Below, one piece after another: positions 62,275 through 64,000 of a stretch of DNA of 64,000 nucleotides. Numbering within the stretch: position 1 is the first letter of the stretch; every line of letters begins with the position of its first letter. A model generated the notes under the pieces. It did not search any database. It had not been told where the DNA came from and worked only from the letters and a program-made list of their open reading frames with translations. Origin of the DNA: Clostridiaceae bacterium (GTDB lineage: Bacteria > Bacillota > Clostridia > Lachnospirales > Lachnospiraceae); contig CAJTGE010000002.1 in assembly GCA_910575795.1 (NCBI GenBank), positions 1 to 64,000 of the forward strand, written 5' to 3'. The position numbers were made by a program, and so were the translations under genes.

Positions 62275-63156
62275 ATGATTACACTTCGCGGAGCCGGAGT
62301 TTCGGCAAAGATAAAGGAAGAGGCGCAGAAAACAGTAAAAACGCTTCGGCAGACGCCAAAGCTTGCGATCGTGCGCGTGGGAGACAATCCGGCGGATATT
62401 TCCTATGAGACAGGCGCGTTAAAGAAGACGCGATCCTTTGGCCTTGAGGCAGAGAGCTTCGTGTACCCGGCCGATATCGCGCATGAGGCGTTTAAAGAGC
62501 AGTTTCTGAGGCTCAACGCGGATCCGTCGATCCACGGGATCCTGCTGATGCGTCCGCTTCCGAAACAGATCCGCCAGCAGGAGATCGAGCATCTGATTGA
62601 TCCGGGAAAGGATCTGGACGGGATATCGCCGGTGAATATTGCAAAGGTATTTTGCGGGGACGAGACGGGTTTTGCGCCCTGCACGGCGGAGGCGGTGATC
62701 GCCTGCTTAAAGGCGGAAGGCATTGCGGCAGAGGGGAAACGGGCCGTGGTTGTGGGCCGGAGCATGGTTGTGGGCCGCCCTCTGGCCATGCTGCTTCTGA
62801 GGGAAAATGCGACGGTGACCATATGCCATACGCGGACAGCCAATCTGGAGGAAACCTGCCGGGAGGCAGAGATCCTGGCCGTCTGTGCGGGGCGCGCAAA
62901 AATGATTGACAGGCGTTTCGTGAGGGACGGGGCGGTGGTCCTGGATGTGGGAATCAATGTGGATGAGGACGGGCGTCTGTGCGGCGATGTGGATTTTGAG
63001 GACATCGCAGATACGGCGGCCTGCGCGACACCGGTTCCGGGCGGGATCGGCGCTGTGACGACGGCCGTCCTGGCCGCCCATCTCGTCCGGGCCGCGGCGC
63101 GGCAGGAGGCGGGCGCTGGTTTGCACACAAAAACGAGCAGGAATGGGGGCGTGTAA
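62275..63156 (+). CDS. folD: Methylenetetrahydrofolate dehydrogenase/cyclohydrolase
   Basis: 293 residues. SYETGALKKTRSFGLE (catalytic Lys), GILLMRPLPKQI, GISPVNIAKVF, and NADP-site GRSMVVGRPLAMLL are all FolD motifs; VPGGIGAVTTAVL is near the end. It interconverts methylene-, methenyl- and formyl-tetrahydrofolate in the cytoplasm. Start ATG behind GAGGGGG. Confidence 0.96.
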   Translation: MITLRGAGVSAKIKEEAQKTVKTLRQTPKLAIVRVGDNPADISYETGALKKTRSFGLEAESFVYPADIAHEAFKEQFLRLNADPSIHGILLMRPLPKQIRQQEIEHLIDPGKDLDGISPVNIAKVFCGDETGFAPCTAEAVIACLKAEGIAAEGKRAVVVGRSMVVGRPLAMLLLRENATVTICHTRTANLEETCREAEILAVCAGRAKMIDRRFVRDGAVVLDVGINVDEDGRLCGDVDFEDIADTAACATPVPGGIGAVTTAVLAAHLVRAAARQEAGAGLHTKTSRNGGV

Positions 63157-63922
63157 ATTGTATACCATATTTCAGAGAACAGAAATATCAGAACCGGCCT
63201 TATTCGGCCCGTCTGACACGACAAAAAAGATCGAGAATTTTCCGGAAATCTGTATTTCCACATTTTCCGACAGCATCATTCAAAAATTTGCCTCTTCGGA
63301 TAAGGCGGAAAGGATAGGAGAACTCTGCTCGGCTAACGGCATACTGCCTGTCTACAAAATCAATTACAGGAATACGGCGATTGCGTTTTACCGTTCGATG
63401 GTAGGCGCGCCTGCCTGTGTTTCATGTTTTGAGGAAATCATTGCCATGGGGGCTAAAAAGTTTGTTTTATTCGGCTCCTGCGGGGTATTGGACGATGATA
63501 AGGTAAAAGACAGCGTCATTATCCCTGTTTCCGCTGTCCGTGATGAAGGCGCGAGCTACCATTATATAGCGCCATCCCCGGAAATCGAAGCAGACGCGCG
63601 TTCTGTGCAGATATTGGAGCGTGTTTTAACAGACTGCGGCTGCTCCTATGTGAAAGGCAAAACATGGACTTCGGACGCCATTTACAGGGAAACCCTGTCC
63701 GCCATCCGCGAACGCCGGCAGCAGGGGTGTCTGGCCGTGGAAATGGAATGCGCTTCTATGCTGGCGGTTTCAAGATACAGGCGGATTCCGTTTATTCAGT
63801 TTTTATATGGAGCGGATAATCTCAGCTCGGAAACATGGGAAATCCGAGATTTAATGTCCTATGGCCTTACCAATGCGGAAAAATATATGGTTCTCGCGTT
63901 TGAATGCGGGCTTGCCATGTAA
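63143..63922 (+). CDS. Nucleoside phosphorylase family protein
   Basis: 259 residues. AIAFYRSMVGAPACVSCFEEIIAMGAKKFVLFGSCGVL and GCLAVEMECASMLAVSRYRRIPFIQFLYGADNL contain the phosphate/ribose-site patterns of uridine/purine nucleoside phosphorylases. The ATG at 63143 overlaps folD by 14 bases; a TTG at 63158 is a possible alternative. Base specificity is not resolved. Confidence 0.85.
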   Translation: MGACKLYTIFQRTEISEPALFGPSDTTKKIENFPEICISTFSDSIIQKFASSDKAERIGELCSANGILPVYKINYRNTAIAFYRSMVGAPACVSCFEEIIAMGAKKFVLFGSCGVLDDDKVKDSVIIPVSAVRDEGASYHYIAPSPEIEADARSVQILERVLTDCGCSYVKGKTWTSDAIYRETLSAIRERRQQGCLAVEMECASMLAVSRYRRIPFIQFLYGADNLSSETWEIRDLMSYGLTNAEKYMVLAFECGLAM

Positions 63923-64000
63923 GGAAGCGTTTCCTGAACAGCAGCCTGCCCGGTTCCTGAATCGCTTTTTTCAGAAATAAGATATGGAATGTTAAGGGAA
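63923..64000. other. Window end, no gene seen
   Basis: 78 bases after the phosphorylase stop, with a short T-run near 63965 but no clear hairpin. Confidence 0.3.

Overview
The window looks like a chromosome segment of a low-to-mid GC Clostridia bacterium, most likely a gut Lachnospiraceae (inference). The grounds are strong AGGAGG ribosome sites, sigma-A promoters, a Firmicutes-type L10 leader before rplJ-rplL, FeoA/FeoB and AzlCD gene pairs, and mobilisable-element genes typical of that family. No species can be named from the sequence.

Positions 1-18.6 kb are accessory and mosaic. A 5'-truncated DDE transposase is followed by a RIT-type element (three consecutive overlapping tyrosine recombinases between 84-bp terminal inverted repeats). 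Next come remains of one or more mobilisable elements: a VirD2/MobP-like relaxase with a 3' frameshift, a YhcG (DUF1016) nuclease, a truncated PAPS-reductase-like fragment, a DUF4406-like gene, a RepA_N replication initiator and a second, MobV-type relaxase. An AT-rich defence island follows: a PDDEXK/DUF5655 protein, a PstI/BsuBI-type methyltransferase with a doubly frameshifted cognate endonuclease, and a decayed HD plus Hsp90-like ATPase protein.

From 18.7 kb chromosomal genes resume: a PfkB kinase, a chemotaxis receptor, a secreted repeat protein whose promoter spacer holds a run of nine G, and a set of zinc-ribbon/transmembrane proteins with differing extracytoplasmic parts (23.5-29.3 and 36.2-39.7 kb). 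The set is interrupted by a MATE exporter, the feoA-feoA-feoB-FeoB-associated small protein operon, a TraX-like protein and an FMN reductase. Then come rplJ-rplL, a Sir2-like protein, ung, uppP, a polysaccharide deacetylase, rarA, rho (with a long disordered insert) and tRNA-Arg.

Positions 48.4-54.6 kb hold a second accessory islet: a flavodoxin behind a MerR-type promoter, an unknown gene ending in a MITE-like inverted repeat, a paired DUF262 (GmrSD-like) operon, and eroded YhcG-like and HEPN-like genes. The last 9 kb are housekeeping or stress genes: LMW phosphatase, a GntR-ABC operon with a striking palindromic operator, barnase/barstar, a YgjP-like peptidase, recJ, azlCD, folD and a nucleoside phosphorylase.

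Several accessory genes carry single-base indels. Some are in short homopolymers, so real decay and sequencing error both remain possible. All functional calls come from reading motifs by eye; no database search was run.
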